From assembly GCA_016709005.1 (NCBI GenBank), contig JADJEU010000002.1, forward strand, positions 310,001 through 374,000: a stretch of DNA of 64,000 nt, given 5' to 3'. The first letter of the stretch is position 1. Every line of letters begins with the position of its first letter. Origin of the DNA: Crocinitomicaceae bacterium. Its GTDB lineage: Bacteria; Bacteroidota; Bacteroidia; Flavobacteriales_D; Crocinitomicaceae. The position numbers and the translations under genes are program-made. Shown piece after piece: positions 55,123-63,467 of the stretch. Below the pieces are notes generated by a model. That model saw only the letters and a list, made by a program, of their open reading frames with translations. It made no database searches and had not been told where the DNA came from.

Positions 55123-55365
55123 ATGGCTGCTAATAAAGAAAAATTTGTTTTCGGAAAAAATAACATCATTTTGATTCTTGCCGGAATTGGTGTGACCCTT
55201 CTAGGATTTGTGTTGATGATTGGTGGTGGGTCGGAAGATCCGAATCAATTTAATGCAGATGAATTATTCAGCCCGATTCGTATCACGGTTGCTCCGTTTC
55301 TTGTAATTGCAGGATATTGCGTTGTGATTTACGGTATCATGAAAAAACCAAACATTCAGGCATAA
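55123..55365 (+). CDS. DUF3098 family small membrane protein
   Basis: ATG 55123 (MAANKEKFVFGKNNIILILAG) gives 80 residues; the upstream TTG overlaps the ftsX stop. Two hydrophobic helices (about 15-35 and 54-72) flank a short polar loop with GGGSEDPNQFNADELFSPIRI, the characteristic DUF3098 pattern. Bacteroidota carry it consistently between ftsX and uppP, so a role in envelope biogenesis or in FtsX function is likely but unproven. It ends three bases before uppP. Confidence 0.85.
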   Translation: MAANKEKFVFGKNNIILILAGIGVTLLGFVLMIGGGSEDPNQFNADELFSPIRITVAPFLVIAGYCVVIYGIMKKPNIQA

Positions 55366-55368
55366 TCG

Positions 55369-56164
55369 ATGACGCTGATTGAAGCGCTGATTCTCGCCGT
55401 TGTTGAGGGTCTTACTGAATTTCTCCCTGTGTCCTCTACCGGACACATGATCATTGCCTCTACCTTTATGGGAATTGCAAGTGATGAGTTTACTAAACTT
55501 TTCACGGTTGCTATTCAGTTTGGAGCCATTCTTTCAGTCGTTGTTTTATACTTCAAAAAATTTCTGCAGGGATTTAGTTTCTATTTCAAATTAGGCGTTG
55601 CATTTATTCCAACTGTAATTTTAGGTTTGCTTTTAAAAGATTCTGTAGATAGTTTACTTGAGAATGTAATGGTCGTCGCTATTGCTTTATTAATTGGTGG
55701 CATCATTTTACTTTTTGTAGACAAGTGGTTTGCAAAAAATGAAACTGAAGGAACTGAAGAAGTTTCCCTTAAAACAGGAGTTATTATTGGAACCATTCAG
55801 GCACTTGCCATGATACCTGGTGTATCCAGATCTGCCGCAACAATTATTGGTGGACTTACACAAAAACTAACTCGAAAAGCGGCAGCAGAATTTTCCTTTT
55901 TCCTTGCCGTACCAACCATGTTTGCCGCAACATTAAAATCAATGTGGGATAGCAAAGAACTACTTTCAAAATCATCCAACGATGAACTGATGTTGTTAAT
56001 AGTTGGCAATGTTGCAGCGTTTGTTGTAGCCTATCTTGCGATCAAAACATTTATCGGATTTTTAAACCAAACACGGCTTCAAAATTTTTGGATACTACCG
56101 CATTGTTTTAGGTACTATTCTTTTGATTCTTATCCTCAGCGGATATAACTTAGAAATGATCTGA
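55369..56164 (+). CDS. uppP: Undecaprenyl-diphosphate phosphatase, frameshifted near the end
   Basis: This multi-pass membrane enzyme has the BacA/UppP signatures GLTEFLPVSSTGHMII (catalytic E, S and H, about residue 14-30) and PGVSRSAATIIGGL (about 147-160). Dephosphorylated undecaprenyl phosphate is recycled for peptidoglycan and glycan synthesis. The ORF stays in one frame to about residue 230 and then drifts; the correct C-terminus (FLNQHGFKIFGYYRIVLGTILLILILSGYNLEMI) is in the +1 frame. Removing one A near 56072-56074 restores it. This true end (TGA 56162-56164) overlaps the truB ATG by one base, which strongly supports the corrected reading. Confidence 0.9.
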
Positions 56165-56871
56165 TGGATTTTGTTTCAGGTGAAATTCTTTTAGTCAACA
56201 AACCCCTTCATTGGACTTCTTTTCAGGCCGTCAATAAAATCAGATATCACATCCGCAATCAAACCGGAGTAAAAAAAATAAAAGTAGGCCACGCCGGAAC
56301 TTTAGATCCATTGGCAGATGGTTTGCTCATTATTTGCACTGGAAAAAAAACGAAAGAAATTGATTCATACATGGGACTTGAAAAAGTCTATTCAGGCATT
56401 ATCACATTGGGCGCAACTACGCCATCCTATGATCTGGAAACAGAAATTGATCAGCGTTATGATTTAACAGGCATAACAGATGATCTGATCAAAAAAACGG
56501 CAGCACAAATGGTAGGTGAACAAGATCAGATGCCTCCCATTTTTTCTGCAAAACGCGTAGATGGAAATCGCGCTTACGATATGGCGCGGGCTGGTAAGGA
56601 AGTTGAATTAAAAACCAAACGCATAACCATCTCTAATTTTGAAATCACAGAAATCAATTTACCTGAGGTACATTTCAAAATTACGTGTTCAAAGGGCACG
56701 TATATTCGAAGCATTGCCTTTGATTTTGGAAGATTATTAAACAACGGTGGACATCTTTCTGCGCTGAGACGTGAAGCCATAGGCCAATTCTCTTTGCAAA
56801 ACTCTCAAACCGTTGAGGAATGGGTTGAAACGATTGACAAACTCAGACCTATAAACAATTCGAAAGATTGA
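56164..56871 (+). CDS. truB: tRNA pseudouridine(55) synthase TruB
   Basis: The 235-residue protein has the TruB core. GEILLVNKPLHWTSFQAVNKIR opens the sheet; VGHAGTLDPLADGLLIICTGKKTK carries the catalytic Asp (about residue 46); the later block VHFKITCSKGTYIRSIAFDFG is the conserved TruB strand. It is short, lacking the PUA-like C-terminal extension, as is usual in Bacteroidota. It makes pseudouridine 55 in tRNAs. Its ATG overlaps the uppP stop by one base in the corrected reading, so the two genes are coupled. Confidence 0.93.
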   Translation: MDFVSGEILLVNKPLHWTSFQAVNKIRYHIRNQTGVKKIKVGHAGTLDPLADGLLIICTGKKTKEIDSYMGLEKVYSGIITLGATTPSYDLETEIDQRYDLTGITDDLIKKTAAQMVGEQDQMPPIFSAKRVDGNRAYDMARAGKEVELKTKRITISNFEITEINLPEVHFKITCSKGTYIRSIAFDFGRLLNNGGHLSALRREAIGQFSLQNSQTVEEWVETIDKLRPINNSKD

Positions 56872-56906
56872 TCTAGTCTTCAATCCATCTTTTCAATCAG
56901 AGCCAT

Positions 56907-56914
56907 TATCTTTG
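56907..56914 (+). promoter_or_regulatory. -7 element TATCTTTG before the polyprenyl synthase
   Basis: TAnnTTTG match ending six bases before ATG 56921. It would give an almost leaderless secondary transcript inside the operon and disfavours the TTG at 56912. Confidence 0.3.
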
Positions 56915-56920
56915 CATCAG

Positions 56921-57901
56921 ATGATTTCAGTAGATCAGATAAAAGATTGTGTCAAAAATGAAATGGTGATTTTTGAAGAGCGCTTCAAAGAGTCCCTTAA
57001 ATCTGATGTTGCTCTGCTTGATAAAATCACACTTTACGTTATCAAACGTCAGGGCAAACAAATGCGTCCGATGTTTGTTTTTCTAACAGCAAAAGCACTT
57101 AACAATAATCAAGTTTCTGATTCTACTTACACCGCTGCATCAATGATCGAATTGCTGCACACCGCAACGTTGGTGCATGATGATGTGGTAGATGATTCCA
57201 ATGAACGCCGCGGATTTTTTTCGGTGAATGCACTTTGGAAAAATAAAATTGCCGTGCTTGTCGGAGATTATTTATTGTCTCGCGGCTTGCTGTTATCGGT
57301 TGATAAAAATGAATTTCGTTTGCTTCAAATTGTTTCTACTGCTGTCAAAGAAATGAGTGAAGGCGAATTGTTGCAGATTGAAAAAGCAAGAAAATTAGAT
57401 ATTACTGAAGAAGTTTATTTTGATATCATCCGTCAAAAAACAGCATCGCTGATTGCATCGTGTTGCGCAGCGGGTGCAGCTTCAGTTACAAATGATGAAG
57501 CAACTATTGCAAAGCTGAAACGCTTTGGTGAATTGGTTGGTTTGGCTTTTCAGATTAAAGATGATATTTTCGATTATGGCGATGGGGATAAAATTGGTAA
57601 GCCTACCGGCAATGACATTCGTGAACGCAAAATGACTCTGCCTTTGATTTATGCATTGAAAACCGGCTCAGAAGAAATCAGACGAGAACTCATCAACATT
57701 GTAAAAAATCACAACGAAGAAGGTAAACATATCAAACGTGCCATTCAATTAGTAGTGGATAGCGGAGGTGTAAAATATGCTTACGACAAAATGATTGTAA
57801 TCAAAAATGAGGCGCTTGCTTTACTTGATGATTTGGCAGACAGTGAAGCCAAAACAGCCCTGATTGGGCTAGTAGAATATACCGTTTATAGAGATAAATA
57901 A
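56921..57901 (+). CDS. Polyprenyl diphosphate synthase
   Basis: ATG 56921 (MISVDQIKDCVKNEM) opens a 326-residue trans-prenyltransferase. The two aspartate-rich motifs are visible: LVHDDVVDDSNERRG (first, about residue 85-99) and FQIKDDIFDYGDGDKIGKPTGNDIRERKMTLPLIYAL (second, about 209-245). KQGKQMRPMFVFLTAKAL is the usual N-terminal substrate block. The family makes long-chain polyprenyl (octa-/heptaprenyl) diphosphates for menaquinone; the chain length cannot be set from the sequence alone. It follows truB by 49 bases on the same strand. Confidence 0.9.
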   Translation: MISVDQIKDCVKNEMVIFEERFKESLKSDVALLDKITLYVIKRQGKQMRPMFVFLTAKALNNNQVSDSTYTAASMIELLHTATLVHDDVVDDSNERRGFFSVNALWKNKIAVLVGDYLLSRGLLLSVDKNEFRLLQIVSTAVKEMSEGELLQIEKARKLDITEEVYFDIIRQKTASLIASCCAAGAASVTNDEATIAKLKRFGELVGLAFQIKDDIFDYGDGDKIGKPTGNDIRERKMTLPLIYALKTGSEEIRRELINIVKNHNEEGKHIKRAIQLVVDSGGVKYAYDKMIVIKNEALALLDDLADSEAKTALIGLVEYTVYRDK

Positions 57902-57903
57902 CC

Positions 57904-58332
57904 ATGAAGTATTTTTCGTTTTTTCTAATTCTTTTTGCGTTGATGAGTTGTAATAACTCAGCTGAAAATGAAGTTGCCGAAATCGAAACAAACATAAAAT
58001 CAGATGAAACCGAATCTGCGCAAATAAGCAAACCGCAAAATTCTGAGGTTAAACCCGGTGAATATTTTGAGTACCATGAAAGCGGTGGTATAAAAATTCG
58101 CGGATTCTACAACGATAACTTAACCCGTGAAGGTCTGTGGCTCTCTTACTATGAAAACGGAACCAAGTGGAGTGAAGCTTATTATTCAGAAGGAAAACGA
58201 AACGGCCACAACATTACATTCTACCCAAGTGGAAAAATCAGATTTGTCGGCGAATACAAAGACGATAAAAAAACCGGAACCTGGACTTTCTACGATGAGG
58301 CAGGCGTAGTCACCAAAATTGAAAATTTTTAG
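57904..58332 (+). CDS. MORN-repeat lipoprotein
   Basis: The 142-residue lipoprotein (signal ending LMSC, Cys at residue 17) has an acidic Glu/Ser-rich linker and then three MORN/YwqK-type repeats: GEYFEYHESGGIKIRGFYNDNLTREGLWLSYYENGTKWSEAYYSEGKRNGHNITFYPSGKIRFVGEYKDDKKTGTWTFYDEAG. It belongs to the same repeat superfamily as the tandem paralogs near 45 kb but is a separate shorter gene. It begins two bases after the polyprenyl synthase stop, so it is in the same operon. Outer-membrane location is expected; function unknown. Confidence 0.75.
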   Translation: MKYFSFFLILFALMSCNNSAENEVAEIETNIKSDETESAQISKPQNSEVKPGEYFEYHESGGIKIRGFYNDNLTREGLWLSYYENGTKWSEAYYSEGKRNGHNITFYPSGKIRFVGEYKDDKKTGTWTFYDEAGVVTKIENF

Positions 58333-58438
58333 TCCCTCCAGTACACTATTTCTGCCTGAATCTCGTCATAGATTACAGCAGGCTCAACCAAATTCACATT
58401 TGGCAGTTTTCAGAATAGGTTAAATCTGTGGTTATTAG

Positions 58439-58446
58439 TATATTTG
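58439..58446 (+). promoter_or_regulatory. -7 element TATATTTG for the giant adhesin
   Basis: TAnnTTTG match about 85 bases upstream of ATG 58530; no clear -33 TTTG. Confidence 0.3.
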
Positions 58447-58529
58447 ATTTACGTCAAATGCGCAACTAAAATGCGAGTTCAAACGTTTAGACAGATAAGT
58501 AACATGTTAAAAACTGATTCAGCCATTTA

Positions 58530-61500
58530 ATGAAAAACTGGCTTCTGGCAATTCTTACTCTTGTTTTTACCTCAGCAATGGGGCAAAATGAGATATGGAT
58601 AAAACCCAACAAAGGCCAGTGGCATGACAATGTAGAATTTCTGATCAACATTCCGGGTGGACAAATGTTTCTTGAGAACAATGGCTTTACATACGCACTG
58701 ACCAACTACAGTGAAGTACTTGATCACAACCACGGCGATGAGCACGGACACGATGAATTAAGATCACATGTAGTGCGCACAAATTTTATCGATGCAAATC
58801 CAAAACCAATCTTTGAACAAATTGATCCATCACCATTTTATGAAAATTACTTTTTAGGAAATGATTCTACAAAATGGGTATCTAACAGCTATGCTTATCA
58901 TCAGGTAAATTATTTGTCTCTCTATCCAAATTTAGATTTGCATATGTATGAGGCAAATGCAACCTTGAAATACGATGTTGTAGTTCATCCGGGTGGAAAC
59001 CCTGCAGATTTTAAAGTAGAATACAGCGGGCAAGACAAATTGAGTATCGTAGAAGATCGCCTGATCATTGAAACCAGTTTGGGTGAGATTATTGAAGGGA
59101 AACCAAAAGCGTATCAAATAATTAACGGCAAAGAAATTGAAGTATCTTGTTTTTATCAACTTGATGGCAACATCATGCAGTTTATTTTGCCGGAAGGATA
59201 TGATCAAACAGTAGATTTAATAATTGATCCGGACCTTACCTTCTCTACGTTCACCGGTTCATCTGCTGACAACTGGGGAATGACAGCTTGCCCGGATATC
59301 AATAAAAATTTAGTCGCTGCAGGAATTGTGTTTGGAGCTGGTTATCCAACTTCAACAGGACCATTTGACGGATCATTTAACAATGGGCAAGTGGATGTAG
59401 GTTTGACAAAATTTAATTCAAGCGGATCAGGAATAATTTTCTCCACTTACTTAGGTGGTAATGGTGCTGAAACACCACATAGTTTGATTGTAAACGCAGC
59501 CAATGAACTTTATGTTTTTGGCGCAACTTCCTCTTCAAACTTTCCAGTAAGCGCAGGTGCCTATCAAAGCGCTCACAATGGTGGAACCTTTGCAGTAGTC
59601 GATGGAATAAATTTCACTTCGGGTACAGATATCTACCTCACTAAGTTTTCAGCAGCAGGTAATGCTATTCTTGGAAGCACCTACCTTGGTGGTAGTGGCA
59701 ATGATGGCATATCAACCGGAACATCCGTTGCTTTTAATTACGGTGATCAACTCCGCGGTGAAGTAATGGTTGATGCCAATTTTGTTTACATCACCTCCAC
59801 TACTGAATCAGGTAACTTTCCGGTTGTAAGTGGATTTGATAATTCACTAGGCGGCACGCAAGATGCTATTGTTGCTAAATTCAACTCAAACCTCTCTTCA
59901 CTTTTATGGAGCACCTATCTTGGCGGAAGCGGATTGGAATCCGGAAACTCGGTGCAACTTGCATCCAACGGTGACATTTTTGTGGCTGGCGGAACGACAA
60001 GCAGCAATCTTCCAAATACGGCAGGACAATTGAACCCAAGTTTCAAAGGTGGAACTACCGATGGATATGTCATTAAATTTCCTGCGCCAACTTATGCTGC
60101 GCCAAAAGCTACTTATTTGGGAACAACTGATTATGATCAGGCCTATTTTGTTCAATTAGACATTGATGATTTTGTCTATGTGTATGGCCAGACGAAAGGA
60201 GCGTATACAGTAACACCTGGCCATTATGTGAATGCCAACAGCGGTCAATTTATTCATAAGTTGAACAACAGCTTAACAACTACTGAATGGTCATCCGTTT
60301 TTGGGCGCGGTAGCGGCAACGAAGAAATTTCTCCAACTGCATTTTTAGTAAGTGATTGTTATGAAATTTATGTTGCAGGATGGGGTGGTGTGACTAATTC
60401 AACCAACTCGTCTGCAACAAATAGCACCACAACAGGATTTCCAGTTACCAGTGACGCCTATCAATCAACAACGAATGGCAGTAATTTTTACCTTGCTCTT
60501 TTTACCAAAGACATGGTCAGTTTAAAGTATGCCACATTTATGGGAAGTCTAAATGGTTCGAACGATCACGTAGATGGTGGAACAAGTCGATTTGACAAAC
60601 AAGGAGGCGTCTATCACGCCGTCTGTGCCGCTTGCGGAGGTAACGCAAATGGATTTCCAACAACCGCAGGAGTGTTTTCTCCTACGAATAACAGCGGCAA
60701 TTGCAACATGGCAGCTTTTCTCTTTGAGCTATCAAAAATTGAAGCAGTACTTGGAACAGGTTCCCCAATTATATGTATTCCCGATCCGGTCATTTTTGAA
60801 AATAATAGTGAAAATGGTAATTCCTATTATTGGGAATTTGGTGATGGCGGAACATCTACTGACTACGCGCCCACACATTATTACACCAGTCCGGGATTCT
60901 ACACAGCCATGCTAGTGGTCTATGATACAAGCGGATGCTACTCACCGGACACAGCCTATGTAGACGTCGAAATTCAAACGTTATTGGCAGAAGCCGGATC
61001 GATATCTGATACAATTTGCCCAGGTGAATCTGTTCAACTTTTTGCGACTGGAGGTTCGACATATTCATGGGGGCCGGCCTCCGTACTTGATAATCCGTCC
61101 AGTGCAAATCCAATCGCTACTATTTGGGAGGAAACTACATTCACAGTAAATGTTGTAAGTGATTGCGGCTCGAGTACGCTGGAAGTAACCGTTTATGTAT
61201 TTGGTGCCGATGCAACGTCTAGTCCTGACACAGCAATATGCGTTGGCGAAAGCGCACAACTCTTTGCCGGCGGCGGTGATTCGTATACGTGGAACCCGCC
61301 AGTTTCACTCGACGATCCAACAAGTCCAACACCAATCGCAACTCCACTTATAACTACTTATTACATTGTAGAAATTGTTACTCCTGAAGGTTGTCATATT
61401 TTTGACACTACAAAAGTGTTGGTTGATCAAGATCTGCCTTACCCTAATTTAGTCGATGAAGTTACCATCTGCAAAGGTGAAAGCATTCAACTTGCAGCCG

Positions 61501-62381
61501 GCGGTGCAACCTCGTATCTTTGGTCACCTAACTACAATATAAGTGCAACCAATATTTACAATCCAATCGTCTCTCCAATCGTTGATACATCTTATGCGGT
61601 TGCATTTACGAATGCGTGTGGAACTACTCATGACACTGTTGATGTTTATATTATTGAAGTGAATGGAACAGTGAATCCAGATACAATTATTTGTCCTGAA
61701 GGGCAAGCTGTATTGTCGGCATCCGGCGGTGTTAGTTATAGCTGGACACCTACGGGAAGTTTATCTGATCCACACGACTCTATTACCAATGCAAATCCTA
61801 CCACACCTACTTTATATACGGTTACAATAACAGATAACTACGGCTGTTCGATTTCATTAGTGACATTTGTCGATCTTTACGAATCGCCTATTATTACCGT
61901 ATCACCCGAAGTCTATGCCATTCAAGGTGATACAATCGGAATCTGGGCGAATGGCAATGGAACGATTATCTGGACCCCACCAATTTATACATATTGTGTT
62001 GAGTGCTTTGAAAACTATGTTTATCCTCCAACCGAAATGATTTATACGGCTACACTCACAGATGTAAATGGATGTATTGCATCTGACATTGTTCCGATTT
62101 ATTACGATCCATTGATTTATGTTCCAAATGCTTTTACGCCAAACTCAGATCAGTGGAATCAGTATTTTCAGGCAGTCACTCATAACATCGCATCTTTTGA
62201 AATGCTCATATTTAATCGCTGGGGGGAAATTGTGTATACCACTTCTACTGTAGATCATAACTGGGATGGAACTTACAATGGCTACAAAGTTCCCGACGAT
62301 GTTTATGTTTGGCAAATTAAGTATGTTGACTTAAAAGGAAATGAAAATATCTTGCGCGGTCATGTTACTGTTTTGAAATAA
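58530..62381 (+). CDS. Giant SBBP-propeller/PKD adhesin with T9SS type B sorting domain
   Basis: This 1283-residue protein has a signal peptide (ending SAMGQ, about 18). The N-terminal DUF7948-like domain (about 20-240) opens NEIWIKPNKGQWHDNVEFLINIPGGQMFLENNGFTYAL and carries an Asp/His-rich loop (DHNHGDEHGHDELRSH, about 65). A repetitive propeller-like SBBP region (about 240-740) is marked by STYLGGSGND-type and KFNS-type repeats. A PKD domain (about 757-815, WEFGDGGTSTDYAPTHYYTSPGFYTAMLVV) is followed by several similar Ig-like modules (each beginning C-x-G-E-S-(V/A/I)-Q-L-x-A-x-G-G), and a type B sorting domain (VYVPNAFTPNSDQWNQYFQ ... NRWGEIVYTT). It is likely a long cell-surface protein. 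Confidence 0.85.
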   Translation: MKNWLLAILTLVFTSAMGQNEIWIKPNKGQWHDNVEFLINIPGGQMFLENNGFTYALTNYSEVLDHNHGDEHGHDELRSHVVRTNFIDANPKPIFEQIDPSPFYENYFLGNDSTKWVSNSYAYHQVNYLSLYPNLDLHMYEANATLKYDVVVHPGGNPADFKVEYSGQDKLSIVEDRLIIETSLGEIIEGKPKAYQIINGKEIEVSCFYQLDGNIMQFILPEGYDQTVDLIIDPDLTFSTFTGSSADNWGMTACPDINKNLVAAGIVFGAGYPTSTGPFDGSFNNGQVDVGLTKFNSSGSGIIFSTYLGGNGAETPHSLIVNAANELYVFGATSSSNFPVSAGAYQSAHNGGTFAVVDGINFTSGTDIYLTKFSAAGNAILGSTYLGGSGNDGISTGTSVAFNYGDQLRGEVMVDANFVYITSTTESGNFPVVSGFDNSLGGTQDAIVAKFNSNLSSLLWSTYLGGSGLESGNSVQLASNGDIFVAGGTTSSNLPNTAGQLNPSFKGGTTDGYVIKFPAPTYAAPKATYLGTTDYDQAYFVQLDIDDFVYVYGQTKGAYTVTPGHYVNANSGQFIHKLNNSLTTTEWSSVFGRGSGNEEISPTAFLVSDCYEIYVAGWGGVTNSTNSSATNSTTTGFPVTSDAYQSTTNGSNFYLALFTKDMVSLKYATFMGSLNGSNDHVDGGTSRFDKQGGVYHAVCAACGGNANGFPTTAGVFSPTNNSGNCNMAAFLFELSKIEAVLGTGSPIICIPDPVIFENNSENGNSYYWEFGDGGTSTDYAPTHYYTSPGFYTAMLVVYDTSGCYSPDTAYVDVEIQTLLAEAGSISDTICPGESVQLFATGGSTYSWGPASVLDNPSSANPIATIWEETTFTVNVVSDCGSSTLEVTVYVFGADATSSPDTAICVGESAQLFAGGGDSYTWNPPVSLDDPTSPTPIATPLITTYYIVEIVTPEGCHIFDTTKVLVDQDLPYPNLVDEVTICKGESIQLAAGGATSYLWSPNYNISATNIYNPIVSPIVDTSYAVAFTNACGTTHDTVDVYIIEVNGTVNPDTIICPEGQAVLSASGGVSYSWTPTGSLSDPHDSITNANPTTPTLYTVTITDNYGCSISLVTFVDLYESPIITVSPEVYAIQGDTIGIWANGNGTIIWTPPIYTYCVECFENYVYPPTEMIYTATLTDVNGCIASDIVPIYYDPLIYVPNAFTPNSDQWNQYFQAVTHNIASFEMLIFNRWGEIVYTTSTVDHNWDGTYNGYKVPDDVYVWQIKYVDLKGNENILRGHVTVLK

Positions 62382-62427
62382 AATCACATTTTGCCTTTAC
62401 GATTCTCACAACTAAAAATTTCTGAGT

Positions 62428-62826
62428 ATGGATATTAGAAAATTATTTTCAAAACCGTCGGTTCTATTTTTTGCAATCGCAATTTCTTCGATTACCGCGC
62501 AAGCTAAAAGCTACAGCTATATAGACGGCAATAACAATGACTATGAAATCACATCCGATAGTGTTTTCTATTCACCTGTCAAACCGGTTGAAAGTTCGTC
62601 TGGAGAATATTCCGGCGGAAATCCAGCAAGAGTAAAAATCAGCAGTGAACAATTTCTGAAAATCGAACTGATTATCAAATCAATCTTAAAAGATAAAAGC
62701 AATTTTATAAAAACAAGACTGATGGGTTGCGGCACGTTAATCGTTGGCAAAAAGATAACCTATATCAACAGTGCATCATTGCTGAAGGCCGAATTAGAAA
62801 AAGAATTGAAATCTTATCTGAACTAA
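62428..62826 (+). CDS. Exported protein of unknown function
   Basis: This 132-residue protein has a signal peptide (MDIRKLFSKPSVLFFAIAISSITAQA, about 1-26). The mature part is polar: SYSYIDGNNNDYEITSDSVFYSPVKPVESSSGEYSGGNPARVKISSEQFLKIELIIKSIL ... MGCGTLIVGKK. It then ends in a Lys/Glu-rich helix. The single Cys near residue 100 stands alone. I recognise no family. It follows the giant adhesin by 46 bases and may belong to its transcript, as a possible chaperone or regulator, but this is only positional. Confidence 0.6.
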   Translation: MDIRKLFSKPSVLFFAIAISSITAQAKSYSYIDGNNNDYEITSDSVFYSPVKPVESSSGEYSGGNPARVKISSEQFLKIELIIKSILKDKSNFIKTRLMGCGTLIVGKKITYINSASLLKAELEKELKSYLN

Positions 62827-62843
62827 TTCAGAAAATCTGGTCC

Positions 62844-63383
62844 TTATTTCTCATCCGTAAAACGAGGATCGGTTTCCATAACATGTCCGCATTGTTTGCA
62901 TGTTCGCAGATCAACTGAATTATAAAATTCTCTGAAGCGTGGCTGAAAATCTTTCTCAACGTTTTCTAATTCAAAATACGTTTCGTGAAGTTTAGTATTA
63001 CACTTATCACAAAACCAAAGTAAGCCGTCTCTGAAATTAGTTCCTTTTCTGACGCATTCAATAACAAGGCCTACAGTGCCTGCTGGGCGTGATGGGTTAT
63101 GTGGTGTATTGGAAGGCAATAAAAACATATCGCCTTCTTTAATTTCAACTTTACGCGCTTTTCCGTCTTCCTGAATAGTCACCGAAATGTCACCTTCCAG
63201 CTGATAAAAAAGTTCTTCCGTTTCATTGTAATGATAATCTTTTCGTGCGTTTGGGCCACCTACAATCATCACAATATAATCACCTGATTCAGTATAAAGA
63301 TTTTTGTTTGAAACAGGTGGTTTAAGAAGATCTCGATTTTCTTTGATCCAGTTTTTGAGATTGAATGGAGCACGAATTGCCAT
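62844..63383 (-). CDS. nbaC: 3-hydroxyanthranilate 3,4-dioxygenase
   Basis: The 179-residue cupin matches the short bacterial/yeast-type HAAO: GPNARKDYHYNETEELFYQLEGDISVTIQEDG carries the iron ligands (His about 51, Glu about 57) and PSNTPHNPSRPAGTVGLVIE the third (His about 95). The C-terminal region has two CxxC pairs (CDKCN about 126, CKQCG about 164), the rubredoxin-like Fe site typical of the bacterial enzyme. It converts 3-hydroxyanthranilate to ACMS in the kynurenine route to NAD or in tryptophan degradation. The other kynurenine genes are not in this window. Confidence 0.93.
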   Translation of the reverse strand: MAIRAPFNLKNWIKENRDLLKPPVSNKNLYTESGDYIVMIVGGPNARKDYHYNETEELFYQLEGDISVTIQEDGKARKVEIKEGDMFLLPSNTPHNPSRPAGTVGLVIECVRKGTNFRDGLLWFCDKCNTKLHETYFELENVEKDFQPRFREFYNSVDLRTCKQCGHVMETDPRFTDEK

Positions 63384-63408
63384 AGAAATTAATTTGATGG
63401 AAAGATAT

Positions 63409-63448
63409 AAAAAAAAACGTCCCAGCCTGCCTAAGCAAACTGGGACGT
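63409..63448 (-). terminator. Terminator after the T9SS gene at the right edge
   Basis: ACGTCCCAG pairs with CTGGGACGT (63440-63448) around a 14-base loop, with an A-run upstream on the plus strand. It ends the minus-strand gene at 63468. Confidence 0.75.
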
Positions 63449-63467
63449 AAGTTTTAAAAGATTGTAA

